From positions 62,001-126,000 of the forward strand of contig NZ_SZQL01000015.1 in the NCBI RefSeq assembly GCF_005233845.1: a DNA stretch of 64,000 bases. Reading direction: 5' to 3'. Positions 25,019 through 34,076 of this stretch are shown here, piece by piece. The stretch comes from Ilyomonas limi (GTDB taxonomy: Bacteria > Bacteroidota > Bacteroidia > Chitinophagales > Chitinophagaceae). Made by a program: the position numbers and the translations under genes. The notes beneath the pieces were generated by a model. It was not told the DNA's origin. It searched no databases and saw only the letters and a program-made list of their open reading frames with translations. How positions within the stretch are numbered: the stretch's first letter is position 1; each line of letters opens with the position of its first letter.

Positions 25019-26253
25019 TTCATAACAGCGGAAGCCTCAGAAATGCGCTCCATTACAATGAAAATAAGGTGAAGCAAAAAGTGGCTGAATGCATCCATTC
25101 GGCTAACTATCCAAAGGACACAGAATGGCTCTCATTTAAGGACAAAATAAACCGCCTGGAAAAGCTCACAATGCTCAACCAACAGACTAAAATAAACAGT
25201 GTTCACATCTCACTGAATTTTGATCCTTCCGAAAAGTTGAGCAAGGAATTATTAAAAGAAATAGCAGACCTGTACATGATAGAAATTGGTTTTGGTGAAC
25301 AGCCTTATCTGGTGTACCAGCATTACGATGCAGGGCATCCACATTTGCATATTGTTACGACCAACATCAGGGAAAACGGGAAACGTATTGAACTGCACAA
25401 TTTAGGACAGAACCGCTCCATGAAAGCCAGCAAGGAAATAGAAAAAGAATTTGGCCTGGTAAGAGCACTCAGCAAGTCACGTACAGGTTATGAATTGAAG
25501 CCTGTGAACGTGCAAAAAGTACAGTATGGAAAAAGCGAAACCAAACGGGCAATTACGAATGTATTGGATGGGGTACTGCCTCACTATAAATACACCTCCT
25601 TTGCGGAATTGAATGCAATACTAAAACAGTACCATATAGTGGCAGACAGAGGAAGTGAAGGGTCAAGAATTTATAAGAACGAAGGGTTGGTTTATCGCAT
25701 ACTGAATGACAGGGGTGAAAAGATCGGCGTGCCAATCAAAGCAAGTCTCATTTATAACAAGCCTACGCTAAAATCTATAGAGGCAAGATTTCCGCAAAAT
25801 GATGCAACCAGGCAACGGCACAAGCAAAGAGTAAAGAATGCTATTGATCTTTCGTTCTTAAAGCTTCCGACACAAAGTATCTACAGCTTGCAACAATCGT
25901 TAATGAAAGAGCGCATTCAGTTAATACTCAGGCAAAATGACAAAGGCATCATCTATGGTTTGACCTATATAGACCACCAAAACAAATGCGTATTTAACGG
26001 CAGTGATTTAGGAAAGCAATACAGTGCAAATACCATACAGCAAAGATGCAGTGGAGAGATTACGCAACCTGAGCAGCAAAAACAGTCGTTACAGGTACAT
26101 CAGCAGGTTTCAAATTCATCCAACGTTATTACCATTTCAAACAAGCCGGTATCGGATGTTTTACAATCATTAGCCGAGCAGGAAACAGAGCCGGTTGCCA
26201 ATGAATTGAAACAGGATCAGAAACGCAAACGGAAGAAACCAAAATTCAATTAA
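25006..26253 (+). CDS. Relaxase / mobilization nuclease (MobP-like)
   Basis: A 415-residue relaxase. The metal-binding three-His signature lies in HYDAGHPHLHIV (His 106, 111, 113, 115), and the probable catalytic Tyr is Tyr 17 in ALHYNENKV. The family nicks one strand at oriT, stays bound to the 5' end and is exported through the coupling protein. The C-terminal region is Lys/Arg-rich and disordered (QDQKRKRKKPKFN), common for relaxases. It overlaps the upstream relaxosome gene and is followed 21 bp later by the coupling protein gene, forming a three-gene mobilization operon. Confidence 0.93.
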   Translation: MVAIVHNSGSLRNALHYNENKVKQKVAECIHSANYPKDTEWLSFKDKINRLEKLTMLNQQTKINSVHISLNFDPSEKLSKELLKEIADLYMIEIGFGEQPYLVYQHYDAGHPHLHIVTTNIRENGKRIELHNLGQNRSMKASKEIEKEFGLVRALSKSRTGYELKPVNVQKVQYGKSETKRAITNVLDGVLPHYKYTSFAELNAILKQYHIVADRGSEGSRIYKNEGLVYRILNDRGEKIGVPIKASLIYNKPTLKSIEARFPQNDATRQRHKQRVKNAIDLSFLKLPTQSIYSLQQSLMKERIQLILRQNDKGIIYGLTYIDHQNKCVFNGSDLGKQYSANTIQQRCSGEITQPEQQKQSLQVHQQVSNSSNVITISNKPVSDVLQSLAEQETEPVANELKQDQKRKRKKPKFN

Positions 26254-26274
26254 TAACCTAACAAATTAAAGCGT

Positions 26275-28263
26275 ATGTCGATGAATACAGGCGAGAATGA
26301 ACAGGGATTGAGAAAAGTAATTGATTTAACAAGAATGATTAGTATAGTATTGGTGTTGTTGCACTGCTATTTTTACTGTTATGCTGCATTCAAACAATGG
26401 CATTGTACGGCACCGATTGGAGATAGGATATTGGGTAATCTGGCACATACCGGATTGTTTACTTCCTTCTATAAATCAAAGTGGATTGCGGCAGCTTTTT
26501 TACTCCTTTCACTGGTTGGAGTAAAAGGGCGCAAAAGTGAAAAGATGAGTTACAAAAAAGCTTTTGCTTACTTTATCCTTGGATGGATAATCTATTTTAC
26601 CAGTGCATTATGTTTTAGCATATTTAGCTCCGCTACTACCCAGTCCATTACTTATATTACCTGCACCGTTATAGGCTACATTTTGATACTTACCGGTGGC
26701 GGTCTATTAACAAGAATAATTAAAGTAAAATTATCCACTGATGTATTTAACAAGCTGAATGAAACCTTTCCGCAGGAGGAGCGGCTACTAGAGAATGAAT
26801 ACTCCATTAACCTGCCTGCAAAATATAATTTGAAGGGAAAGGAACGTAAAAGCTGGATAAACTTTATAAATCCTATGCGTGGCTTGCTGGTATTGGGTTC
26901 TCCGGGTTCCGGCAAGTCTTATTTTATCATTCAACACATTATCCGGCAGCACATTGAAAAAGGCTTTAGCCTATTCATTTATGACTTTAAGTATGACGAC
27001 CTTACCCGTATTGCCTACAACCACCTGCTGAAGCATAAAAATGGGTACACTATTGAGCCCCGTTTTTACATCATCAACTTCGATGATTTGAACCGTTGCC
27101 ACCGTTGTAACCCGCTGCATCCCGAAGACATGAAAGATATTACAGATGCAGTAGAATCGGCACGAACGATTCTACTTGGACTAAACCGTTCCTGGATAAG
27201 GAAGCAGGGAGAGTTTTTCATTGAATCTCCTATTAATTTTGTAACGGCGGTCATCTGGTATCTACGCAAATATAAAGCGGGCGAATACTGCACCTTACCG
27301 CATGTTATTGAACTGATGCAGATCGACCATGAAAAGCTGTTTACTATACTTAGAACAGAACCGGAAATTGAAGCCTATATCAATCCCTTTATTTCGGCTT
27401 ATTTAAGTAACTCCATGGAGCAGTTGGAAGGCCAGATTGATGCGGCTAAAATCGGCATGGCACGGCTTGCTTCGCCCATTTTATACTATGTGATGACAGG
27501 CAATGATTTTACGTTGGACATTAATAATCCTGCAGCACCAAAGATTGTTTGCCTTGCCAATAATCCTCAAAAACAGGAAGTATACGGTGCCGTGCTTTCG
27601 CTCTATATTTCACGCATGACGAAACTGGTAAACCAACGGGATAAACTAAAGAGCAGTTTGATATTTGATGAATTCCCGACTATCTTTTTTAAAGGCATTG
27701 ATAATCTGATTGCTACTGCCCGCTCTAACAAGGTGGCTACTACCATTGCCGTGCAGGATTACAGCCAACTGAAGAATGAGTATTCCCGCGAACAGGCAGA
27801 AGTGGTTATGAATATCATGGGCAATGTCATTTCTGGCCAGGTAAGCGGCGATACCGCTAAGTTTTTATCAGAAAAATTTGGCCGCATTCTGCAGGATAAG
27901 GAAAGTATTTCTATTAATGCCAGTGATACTTCTGTAAGCCGTTCAAAGCAATTAGAACAGGCAGTGCCTCCTTCTGTTATTTCCGGCTTGTCGAGTGGTG
28001 AATTTGTAGGCATTGTAGCGGACAATCCAGATACTGTTATTGATTTAAAAGCTTTCCATTGTAAGGTAGTGAATGACCATAAAGCATTAGAAAAAGAAGG
28101 GGCAAATTTTCAGCCAATACCCGCTTTTAAACACGTGGATAATGCAGTTGTACAACGCAATTATCAGCAGATAAAACAAGATGTGCAAGATATTCTTGAA
28201 AGTGAGATGGAAGCTATTTTGAATGATCCGGCGAAAGTAAATCTAGTTGTTGTAAAAAATTGA
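26275..28263 (+). CDS. Type IV coupling protein (VirD4/TraG-type, Bacteroidota MobC)
   Basis: A 662-residue coupling ATPase. Three or four transmembrane helices occupy the first ~150 residues; Walker A GSPGSGKS is at 208-215, a Walker B-like LIFDEFPTIFF near 460, and a TraM/TraD-type C-terminus (QDYSQLKNEY, SGQVSGDTAKFLSEKFG) follows. It brings the relaxase-DNA complex to the mating channel powered by TraG at the left. It is last in the mobilization operon; immediately after it lies a decayed DUF4365 gene and then the CBASS operon on the opposite strand. Confidence 0.94.
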   Translation: MSMNTGENEQGLRKVIDLTRMISIVLVLLHCYFYCYAAFKQWHCTAPIGDRILGNLAHTGLFTSFYKSKWIAAAFLLLSLVGVKGRKSEKMSYKKAFAYFILGWIIYFTSALCFSIFSSATTQSITYITCTVIGYILILTGGGLLTRIIKVKLSTDVFNKLNETFPQEERLLENEYSINLPAKYNLKGKERKSWINFINPMRGLLVLGSPGSGKSYFIIQHIIRQHIEKGFSLFIYDFKYDDLTRIAYNHLLKHKNGYTIEPRFYIINFDDLNRCHRCNPLHPEDMKDITDAVESARTILLGLNRSWIRKQGEFFIESPINFVTAVIWYLRKYKAGEYCTLPHVIELMQIDHEKLFTILRTEPEIEAYINPFISAYLSNSMEQLEGQIDAAKIGMARLASPILYYVMTGNDFTLDINNPAAPKIVCLANNPQKQEVYGAVLSLYISRMTKLVNQRDKLKSSLIFDEFPTIFFKGIDNLIATARSNKVATTIAVQDYSQLKNEYSREQAEVVMNIMGNVISGQVSGDTAKFLSEKFGRILQDKESISINASDTSVSRSKQLEQAVPPSVISGLSSGEFVGIVADNPDTVIDLKAFHCKVVNDHKALEKEGANFQPIPAFKHVDNAVVQRNYQQIKQDVQDILESEMEAILNDPAKVNLVVVKN

Positions 28264-28299
28264 AAACAAATAGAATTATTTAATTATAGACAAAAGTAA

Positions 28300-28735
28300 A
28301 TGATAAATCGTACTCTGAATCTCAAAACAGAATTTGAAGGTATCCGTTATGTGCAGGGCGTTGTACAAAATAGAATCCTATATTCCAATTTATTGCTTTG
28401 GAAAATGATCGAGGAAATAATTGCTATATAGAATTTCTTATTGATAATAAAGCAATCAATTGGGGGAGTGTTTGTTCAAATCAAGAGTGGCAGTAGTTAT
28501 AAAGATTCAAAAGGTTACAAAATACCAGTTAACAAACAGCACCTTGCTTATTGGTACAACCCCATAAATCCAATAATTGGCATTGTATATGCCCCAGATT
28601 TGAAGAAAGCTTTTTGGCAAATATAGCAGCCTACTTGCAAGAGGATAAACAATTCCTTGATACTGACTATCACGCTATAAGAGTATCACCCGAATAGGAG
28701 TTTTCAGAGCTTGCTTTTACCAACTATTTTATATC
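28300..28735 (+). pseudogene. Frameshifted DUF4365-domain gene
   Basis: Three consecutive frames together spell one DUF4365-like protein. Pieces are an N-terminal EGIRYVQGVVQN, then (shifted) ENDRGNNCYIEFLIDNK, then (shifted, open 28441-28626) VFVQIKSGSSYKDSKGY and HLAYWYNPINPIIGIVY and KKAFWQI, then (shifted) IAAYLQEDKQFLDTDYHAI, an in-frame TAG, and EFSELAFTNYF. The D...E...QIKSG arrangement is the PD-(D/E)XK-like core of DUF4365. At least three frameshifts and one stop show it is dead. It lies between the coupling protein and the CBASS operon, as the remnant of an earlier cargo gene. Confidence 0.75.
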
Positions 28736-28766
28736 GAGAAGAGTGTTAATCAAAATAATTTTTTGC

Positions 28767-29912
28767 CTAATTTACTTGTAAAACTTCTTTAAAACCCTTA
28801 CCATCTGTATAGTACTCGCAAACAAATATTTGCGGGTCTTTAGTTGGTAGTAAAACTCTGCCACACTCCAACGCGAAAGAAAGTGGTATTGCAGGAAGGA
28901 TTGTTATTTTACAATTTCTACCATGTTTAGCTTGTATTTGATTGAGAAGCTTTCTGTACTCATAGCTGAAGAGCTCGAGATGTTTCTTTGATTTAGCAAA
29001 ATGCGGATTAGGTTCGGCAACCGTAATTTCATAAACTGAGACACTATCATCTAATAAACAGGCATATTTATCTTCACCAATGGTGTCGCTTATAGCCAGC
29101 TTAAGTAGTACTTTTTCTCCTGTTGATTGTTTTAGAGAACTGATTTCGAAGGATGTTGTAGAATCATCAGCTTCCTGCCAATTCCAGGTTTTGTTGGTAT
29201 TAGCAATATTTCGGTGAGACTGATAAATATCACATGGAATTGTATCTCCAATGCACCTTCCCAGATAAATGAGTAAAGGCATTGGTGCAATTGCAAAAAC
29301 GGAAAGATGTTTAACCCTGACGTCGTCGGTTCCTTGTTCTAGTTCTCTTACTAATCTCCTTTTTATACATCTTTCTGCAAATGATTGCCAGTCTGCCTTT
29401 TCAGCAAATCTATCGAAGTTTGTTTCTTCTATTTTAATGCCTTTAAAGTCGGTTGGATATTTAGGAAACATGGCATTCCTGACGGCTTCAAAATTGATAG
29501 GCGTTATTCTATCACCTATGTTGATGGAGCCAGTCAATACCGTGGATTTATGTATGTCTTCTGGGTGGCTGGTTTGAATTTCTATGCGGCCTTCATGTTC
29601 CTGCTTCCATTTTCTTAATAGCTCGGCTGGATATTTATCAGGGTTGTCGTCAACCTCTTTATGGCAGTCATAGCAAAGCAGCATAAGGTTGGAAAATTCT
29701 TTTTGAAGTTCGTGCGATTTATCAGTCCCCCTGGGGCCAGACTTACTGTAACCAATAATATGTGCTACTTCAGAAAAATTTCCAGCACTTAACGTCAAAC
29801 CATTATACCATACTGGTTTGTTGCAACCTTTGAATTCGCACCTGCCTGCGGATTTTACCCATAGCTGTAATTTTACCGTTTCGGGTATACTTCCCCGATT
29901 TGTTTTTGCCAT
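28767..29912 (-). CDS. cap5: CBASS effector Cap5 (HNH nuclease fused to SAVED)
   Basis: A 381-residue effector. The N-terminal HNH nuclease spans residues ~15-95: zinc Cys 25 and Cys 30 (RCEFKGC), HIIGYSKSGPRG with His 51, and NLMLLCYDCHKEVD with Cys 80 and Cys 83. The C-terminal ~230 residues are the SAVED sensor, which binds the cyclic oligonucleotide made by Cap1. By family knowledge, signal binding makes Cap5 assemble and degrade DNA, killing the infected cell. It is last in the minus-strand order Cap1-Cap2-Cap3-Cap5, 52 bp after Cap3. The HNH residues look intact. Domain assignment of SAVED rests on length, position and context; few strict motifs exist. Confidence 0.92.
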   Translation of the reverse strand: MAKTNRGSIPETVKLQLWVKSAGRCEFKGCNKPVWYNGLTLSAGNFSEVAHIIGYSKSGPRGTDKSHELQKEFSNLMLLCYDCHKEVDDNPDKYPAELLRKWKQEHEGRIEIQTSHPEDIHKSTVLTGSINIGDRITPINFEAVRNAMFPKYPTDFKGIKIEETNFDRFAEKADWQSFAERCIKRRLVRELEQGTDDVRVKHLSVFAIAPMPLLIYLGRCIGDTIPCDIYQSHRNIANTNKTWNWQEADDSTTSFEISSLKQSTGEKVLLKLAISDTIGEDKYACLLDDSVSVYEITVAEPNPHFAKSKKHLELFSYEYRKLLNQIQAKHGRNCKITILPAIPLSFALECGRVLLPTKDPQIFVCEYYTDGKGFKEVLQVN

Positions 29913-29964
29913 AATAATAGTTTAAATAATATTCGTTTTGTAATCATAAGTAGGCAAATACTTC

Positions 29965-30516
29965 TTATATATCACTGATTGGTTCCAACCCTCGAATTTC
30001 GTTTGTACGTCTGTCACCTTCCCACATATTTATGCTTCTGGTTCCTGCTATTATGAAATACAGAAATCGGCTTGAAAAGGTATCTGTTTTGAGCTTTCTT
30101 TTCCAATCTCTTATATCGATCCCTGAAGGCGTAGGAACTAACTCAGGATGGGTGTGCCATTCTCCTAAGTAATTACAAGTGCCATTGCTTTTATTCCATT
30201 CTGAATCAATAATCAATTGATGCAATGGAGATAATCGCTTAAATAAATATCTCGTTTGTTTGTCGCCTTTCATTGGAGTCGTTACCTTATCAACAACAAT
30301 GTTCTTTGAATCTTTTATAAATCTTCCTAACAACACTCCGCCAGATTCAGGGGAGCGAGCTTCATATTGTGTTAATTTATTAATTAAGTACACTGCACTT
30401 TTTGATAGTTTGATTTTACCTCCATTGGTTAAATTAAAAATTGGCTCATTTGTTACCACAGACTCTGCAATTTGGTTGTAAAAAAAGGTATTTTGCTGAG
30501 TTAAGTTGTTCATCAT
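29965..30516 (-). CDS. cap3: CBASS Cap3 JAB/JAMM isopeptidase
   Basis: A JAMM-type metallopeptidase that removes proteins conjugated to the C-terminus of the CD-NTase by Cap2. The motif WHTHPELVPTPSGID matches HxHx7Sx2D exactly, with the acidic residue in SPESGGVLLG. The open frame reaches 30594, which would overlap cap2 by 149 bases. The Met pair at 30516/30513 gives ~183 residues with a 71-base overlap, and a GTG at 30457-30459 gives 164 residues with only 14 bases of overlap. The start is therefore uncertain; the catalytic domain is unaffected. Confidence 0.9.
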   Translation of the reverse strand: MMNNLTQQNTFFYNQIAESVVTNEPIFNLTNGGKIKLSKSAVYLINKLTQYEARSPESGGVLLGRFIKDSKNIVVDKVTTPMKGDKQTRYLFKRLSPLHQLIIDSEWNKSNGTCNYLGEWHTHPELVPTPSGIDIRDWKRKLKTDTFSSRFLYFIIAGTRSINMWEGDRRTNEIRGLEPISDI

Positions 30517-32161
30517 TCTGATGGAATCTTGCAGACAGGTTATAGCCTTCTGAAAGAAATAAATCAGGGTTGCCTTTCCAGGAAAAAATCGCATTTTGTT
30601 CTTCTCTTTTCAGGAAAACGTCCAGGAGCTTTCGTACCGTTAAAATGGCTGTTTGTAAAGCATCCAATGATCCATAAGGAATGTACATGCTGCTACATCC
30701 TGATATACTTTTTGAAAAGCTTTTTGGTTGCGTTGGAGCTGAAAATGAAGCTGTATTGTGTAAGCTGCCATTTTGATATAAGCACTGATAGCATCCTTTA
30801 TCAGTTATATTAGTCAGTAAGCAATGACCGCCGATGGCATAAGGATCCAGCCAACTAAACAGTATAGGTATTCCAGGTATCTGAGCCCTGAATACCTCAT
30901 TTAAATATTGGTTGATAGTGCCATTGCCGGTAGCCACAATAATAGCATCATACTGTTGCAAATTAATTTTTCTTTTGTTGAACCCATCCTCAATCGACAT
31001 GCTAAATGCAGTTACTTTACAATGAGGGTAATAGGATTCTAATTTCGTCTTAATTGCTTCTGCTTTCTTGAGAGAAATATACTTATAACCACAGTTGTGC
31101 CTGTAGCAATTTTCAGGTTCTATAGTATCTTTATCTATTATATCTACACTTAGAATACCTGCCTTTATTATTTCTTCACAAACAGCACTACCAACGGAAC
31201 CGCCTCCAATAACAAGAACTTTTTTTGACAAAAAGGTTTGCCCTGTCCCTCCTCTTGCAAGCATATATTCTGGATCAAGATGCCGGACGCGCAAAGGTGT
31301 GATTGTCGTATTCGTATCAGCATTCAATAATGGATGTATCCTGTGATTGATACCTTTTAAACGAATACCGAACAATGAAAATTTACCATTAGGTTGGGGA
31401 AGGCTAAAAATAATCAAATCGTCTATCTTTGTTTTGGCTAATGCCTTATTTATTCGCTCCTTGTTATCTACTGATGTGTGATGGCTTATCAAATGCTTAA
31501 TCGTATCAATGGTTAAAGATGTATTTCCTTCCGGTATAAAAACTTTAGCATTTGGAAGAAGAGGAATGAATAATCCGTTTTGAAACTGCGGTGGAGAGTT
31601 TTTGGAATTAAACAATCTGTGAAAGCTGTTTATTCGCTCTGCCTCATCAGACGAAGCAAATAAATGTCTCGCTTCTCTAACCCTTGTATATTTAACCCCT
31701 TTTACTTCATCAGCCACTAAAATGTTAGTATAAACTATTGTCTGATTCTTTAATTTCGCCCAGTATGCCTCATATTCATTGTAGAAATCATTCAGGTTCT
31801 GTTTTAAAAAACCTTTTATGATAGTTTGCCTCACAAGCTCAAAACTTTCACGTATAATTCCTTCAGCATTTCCAATGTCTAAAACCAGACTATCATCATT
31901 TGTATAACATATATAGCCATCTTCCTCAACATGAGGGATCTTCTCAAAATCTTTGTGATTTAGGAGAAAAAAGATCGGTTCGCGAAGCGGAAAGTGTGTC
32001 GATGCACCAATGCAAATATGAACTTCATAACCTGCTACTTCCGTTGTACCAGAAAACCCGAAAGCCAGCCCTCTTGCAGATAGAGCTGGCAATACTGATT
32101 CCTTCACGTCTGTAAGAATCTCTGACTGTTGCAGGATATTTAAAAAGTTCTCCTTCTCCAT
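30446..32161 (-). CDS. cap2: CBASS Cap2 E2-E1 fusion conjugating enzyme
   Basis: A 571-residue fusion. The N-terminal E2-like domain carries the likely catalytic Cys 85 in IPHVEEDGYICYT. The C-terminal ThiF/E1 domain has the ATP loop GGGSVGSAV (319-327), Asp 345 in DKDTIEPEN, and a probable E1 catalytic Cys 489 (SGCSSMY). CYQC (457-460) and CRVC (565-568) would form the structural zinc site. In type II CBASS this enzyme attaches the C-terminus of Cap1 to target molecules, which primes Cap1 for signal synthesis. It starts directly after the cap1 stop (adjacent bases) and overlaps cap3. All expected residues are present. Confidence 0.94.
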   Translation of the reverse strand: MEKENFLNILQQSEILTDVKESVLPALSARGLAFGFSGTTEVAGYEVHICIGASTHFPLREPIFFLLNHKDFEKIPHVEEDGYICYTNDDSLVLDIGNAEGIIRESFELVRQTIIKGFLKQNLNDFYNEYEAYWAKLKNQTIVYTNILVADEVKGVKYTRVREARHLFASSDEAERINSFHRLFNSKNSPPQFQNGLFIPLLPNAKVFIPEGNTSLTIDTIKHLISHHTSVDNKERINKALAKTKIDDLIIFSLPQPNGKFSLFGIRLKGINHRIHPLLNADTNTTITPLRVRHLDPEYMLARGGTGQTFLSKKVLVIGGGSVGSAVCEEIIKAGILSVDIIDKDTIEPENCYRHNCGYKYISLKKAEAIKTKLESYYPHCKVTAFSMSIEDGFNKRKINLQQYDAIIVATGNGTINQYLNEVFRAQIPGIPILFSWLDPYAIGGHCLLTNITDKGCYQCLYQNGSLHNTASFSAPTQPKSFSKSISGCSSMYIPYGSLDALQTAILTVRKLLDVFLKREEQNAIFSWKGNPDLFLSEGYNLSARFHQNDEQLNSAKYLFLQPNCRVCGNK

Positions 32162-33196
32162 TTAAGCAGATTCAGAGGTTCCTGCAACAGCTCTGTTACG
32201 ACTTTGACCGGTATCTTCTTTGGGCGGAACGGGAAAGTCATCACCAAACTGTTTCCTTAAAATTTCACAAGCTTCGTGCGGATCAGCTTCTTTTTCAGCA
32301 GCAATTAGTGAATCTTTAAGAGACTCCAGTTTTTCTTTGAAGGTTTTACACTGCTGATCAGTCATTTTAATAAATAAATCGTTGCCGGGAGGGACAGGCA
32401 AACTCACTCGGATCCTACCATCCCAGCCGAACTGATTTAAAACATAATTTACGAAGTCTTTGGTTGCTTTTAAATCATTTATATCGACTGCCCAGGAAAA
32501 TTGATCCTTGATGCTCGGAACAAATCCGTTGTAAGCCAAAGCTGTAAAGGCAATTCCTGTCGGTTTGCCATCCTTACTGGAGAATTGTTTATCCTTCCAT
32601 CTTTTCATGTAACGGATTTCTCTTTTAAATTGACTACATTCTTCATCATCCGAAAACCGGTTGTTTATTAAATCACGCAACTTCTTAGGATCTGATACTT
32701 CCCATATCTTATCTTCTAGCAAGGACTTTGGCTTGCCTTTCGCCAGATATACTTTGCCGTCGTTATTTGCGTTGGAGTAACATGCAAAGTCGACATGAAA
32801 TCTAGGTAAGCCCTCTTGCTTATATTGCACCCTTATACAAGCTTTTTTCCACTCCACTGTTCTAAACTGGTTACTGTCTAAAGCATCAAATACCCATTGC
32901 TTTACTTGCACTGAAGTATATTTATCTTTATCGATCTCGAATAGTAAACCACAATCGATGTCATAGTCATGTTCGTCTTTTATAGGTTTGATACCTGTAC
33001 TCATAGAGTAACTACCCTGATTAAACGATTCAAAACGAATCAACTTAATTTTCTTTTCGTCGCACATCTTTTTTAGATACGCTCTTACTTCTTCAATCAA
33101 CATATCTCGTTTTGCAATAACATCTCTGTGATCATCCATATCAAGCCTAATATTTTTGTGAAACTTGATAAATTGATCTTGTACTATCTTACCCAT
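32162..33196 (-). CDS. cap1: CBASS CD-NTase Cap1 (cGAS/DncV-like nucleotidyltransferase)
   Basis: A 344-residue nucleotidyltransferase. The GS motif is at residues 61-62 (NQGSYS), the metal-binding acidic pair in HDYDIDCGLLF (Asp 79 and 81) and the third Asp in FHVDFACY (Asp 136). The OAS-like helical C-terminal half follows. The protein ends GTSESA; the flexible tail with a small last residue suits Cap2-mediated conjugation through the C-terminus. On infection such enzymes make cyclic di- or trinucleotides that activate Cap5. The exact clade and product cannot be read by eye; Cap5 partners are known from clades that make 2'3'-linked products. First gene of the CBASS operon, divergent from the LexA-like gene. 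Confidence 0.93.
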   Translation of the reverse strand: MGKIVQDQFIKFHKNIRLDMDDHRDVIAKRDMLIEEVRAYLKKMCDEKKIKLIRFESFNQGSYSMSTGIKPIKDEHDYDIDCGLLFEIDKDKYTSVQVKQWVFDALDSNQFRTVEWKKACIRVQYKQEGLPRFHVDFACYSNANNDGKVYLAKGKPKSLLEDKIWEVSDPKKLRDLINNRFSDDEECSQFKREIRYMKRWKDKQFSSKDGKPTGIAFTALAYNGFVPSIKDQFSWAVDINDLKATKDFVNYVLNQFGWDGRIRVSLPVPPGNDLFIKMTDQQCKTFKEKLESLKDSLIAAEKEADPHEACEILRKQFGDDFPVPPKEDTGQSRNRAVAGTSESA

Positions 33197-33224
33197 TTTT
33201 AAAGTTTTAATTATAGAAGATATC

Positions 33225-33317
33225 GTAGAACAAATTTAAGATTACTATCTTTCGTGGAACATGTTTTTATGTACATAGATTGCACATTTTATTCACATGT
33301 TCTATGGTTTGTTCTAT
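33225..33317. promoter_or_regulatory. Shared CBASS / lexA-like control region with four operator-like half-sites
   Basis: The 139-bp divergent intergenic region holds GTAGAACA (33225-33232), GTGGAACA (33254-33261), TGTTCTAT (33298-33305) and TGTTCTAT (33310-33317). The right pair are direct repeats 12 bp apart, and the left pair are near copies of the reverse complement ATAGAACA. On the minus strand TAAATTTG (33238-33231) fits the Bacteroidota -7 box TAnnTTTG and overlaps the first half-site, so a bound repressor would block the cap1 promoter. On the plus strand, possible -7 boxes are imperfect (TATCTTTC at 33246; TATGGTTTG at 33302). Confidence 0.6.
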
Positions 33318-33335
33318 CCCACTTAACTTAGCTAC

Positions 33336-33935
33336 ATGAAGGATTTGCATAGCAGTCAAGAAAAGCTTTTGAAGCTTCTAAAAGGGAATATTGAATTTCC
33401 TCTTACAATGCGTGAACTTCAGGAACAACTTGAGCTTGCCTCTCCAAGTGTGGTACATCATCACTTGCAACAGTTAGAAAAGAAGGGATATTTAAAGAGG
33501 AATCCAAATAACTCAAAAGATTATATTATTATGGACGATCCTGAGAAAGCGATCGTCTACATTAACAAGTATGGCTTGGCTCAATGTGGTCCTGATGGTA
33601 CTATGCTTTCCTGTAATCCAATCGACAGAATACCTATTGCCTCCCGCTTATTAAAGTTTCCTGCTGAAGAAGCATTTATTGTTGAAGCTAAGGGAAATTC
33701 AATGGAACCTAAAATAAAGAACGGTGATTTAGTAATTGCACAGATGCAGAATCATGCAAAAAATGGTGAAATAGTTGTGTGCGTCAATAATCGGAAGGTA
33801 TTAATCAAGCAATTTATTAAATCTGGAAAAAATATTATTCTACATTCACTTAACAGTGAAGAGTATCATCCTTTCATAGCAGAAGAGGATTTGAAGATTG
33901 AAGGTATTGTAAAGAACACATTACAATACGAATAA
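33336..33935 (+). CDS. LexA/UmuD-like S24 self-cleaving repressor, divergent from CBASS
   Basis: A 199-residue repressor. The N-terminal winged HTH (residues ~8-65, TMRELQEQLELASPSVVHHH then LQQLEKKGYL) is of the LexA type. The C-terminal S24 peptidase has the nucleophile Ser 122 in GNSMEP and the base Lys 158 in VLIKQF. The predicted self-cleavage bond is Cys 84-Gly 85 (LAQCGPDG), a Cys-Gly as in UmuD rather than LexA's Ala-Gly. By family knowledge RecA-ssDNA filaments trigger cleavage and relieve repression. Located 139 bp from cap1 on the opposite strand with operator-like repeats between them, it very probably controls CBASS and itself. It could alternatively be a general ICE repressor. 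Confidence 0.88.
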   Translation: MKDLHSSQEKLLKLLKGNIEFPLTMRELQEQLELASPSVVHHHLQQLEKKGYLKRNPNNSKDYIIMDDPEKAIVYINKYGLAQCGPDGTMLSCNPIDRIPIASRLLKFPAEEAFIVEAKGNSMEPKIKNGDLVIAQMQNHAKNGEIVVCVNNRKVLIKQFIKSGKNIILHSLNSEEYHPFIAEEDLKIEGIVKNTLQYE

Positions 33936-34076
33936 AGTATGTTTTGCTACAGATATATAGCCAACAACGCAAGAACAATGGTTATAAAACAGCTGAGTAA
34001 TTTATAGAGACGGAGTTGTGTAAGTGACTTCATTCTATATGCACAATGAAAGCAGTAACAAAGAATTTGAAGATCT

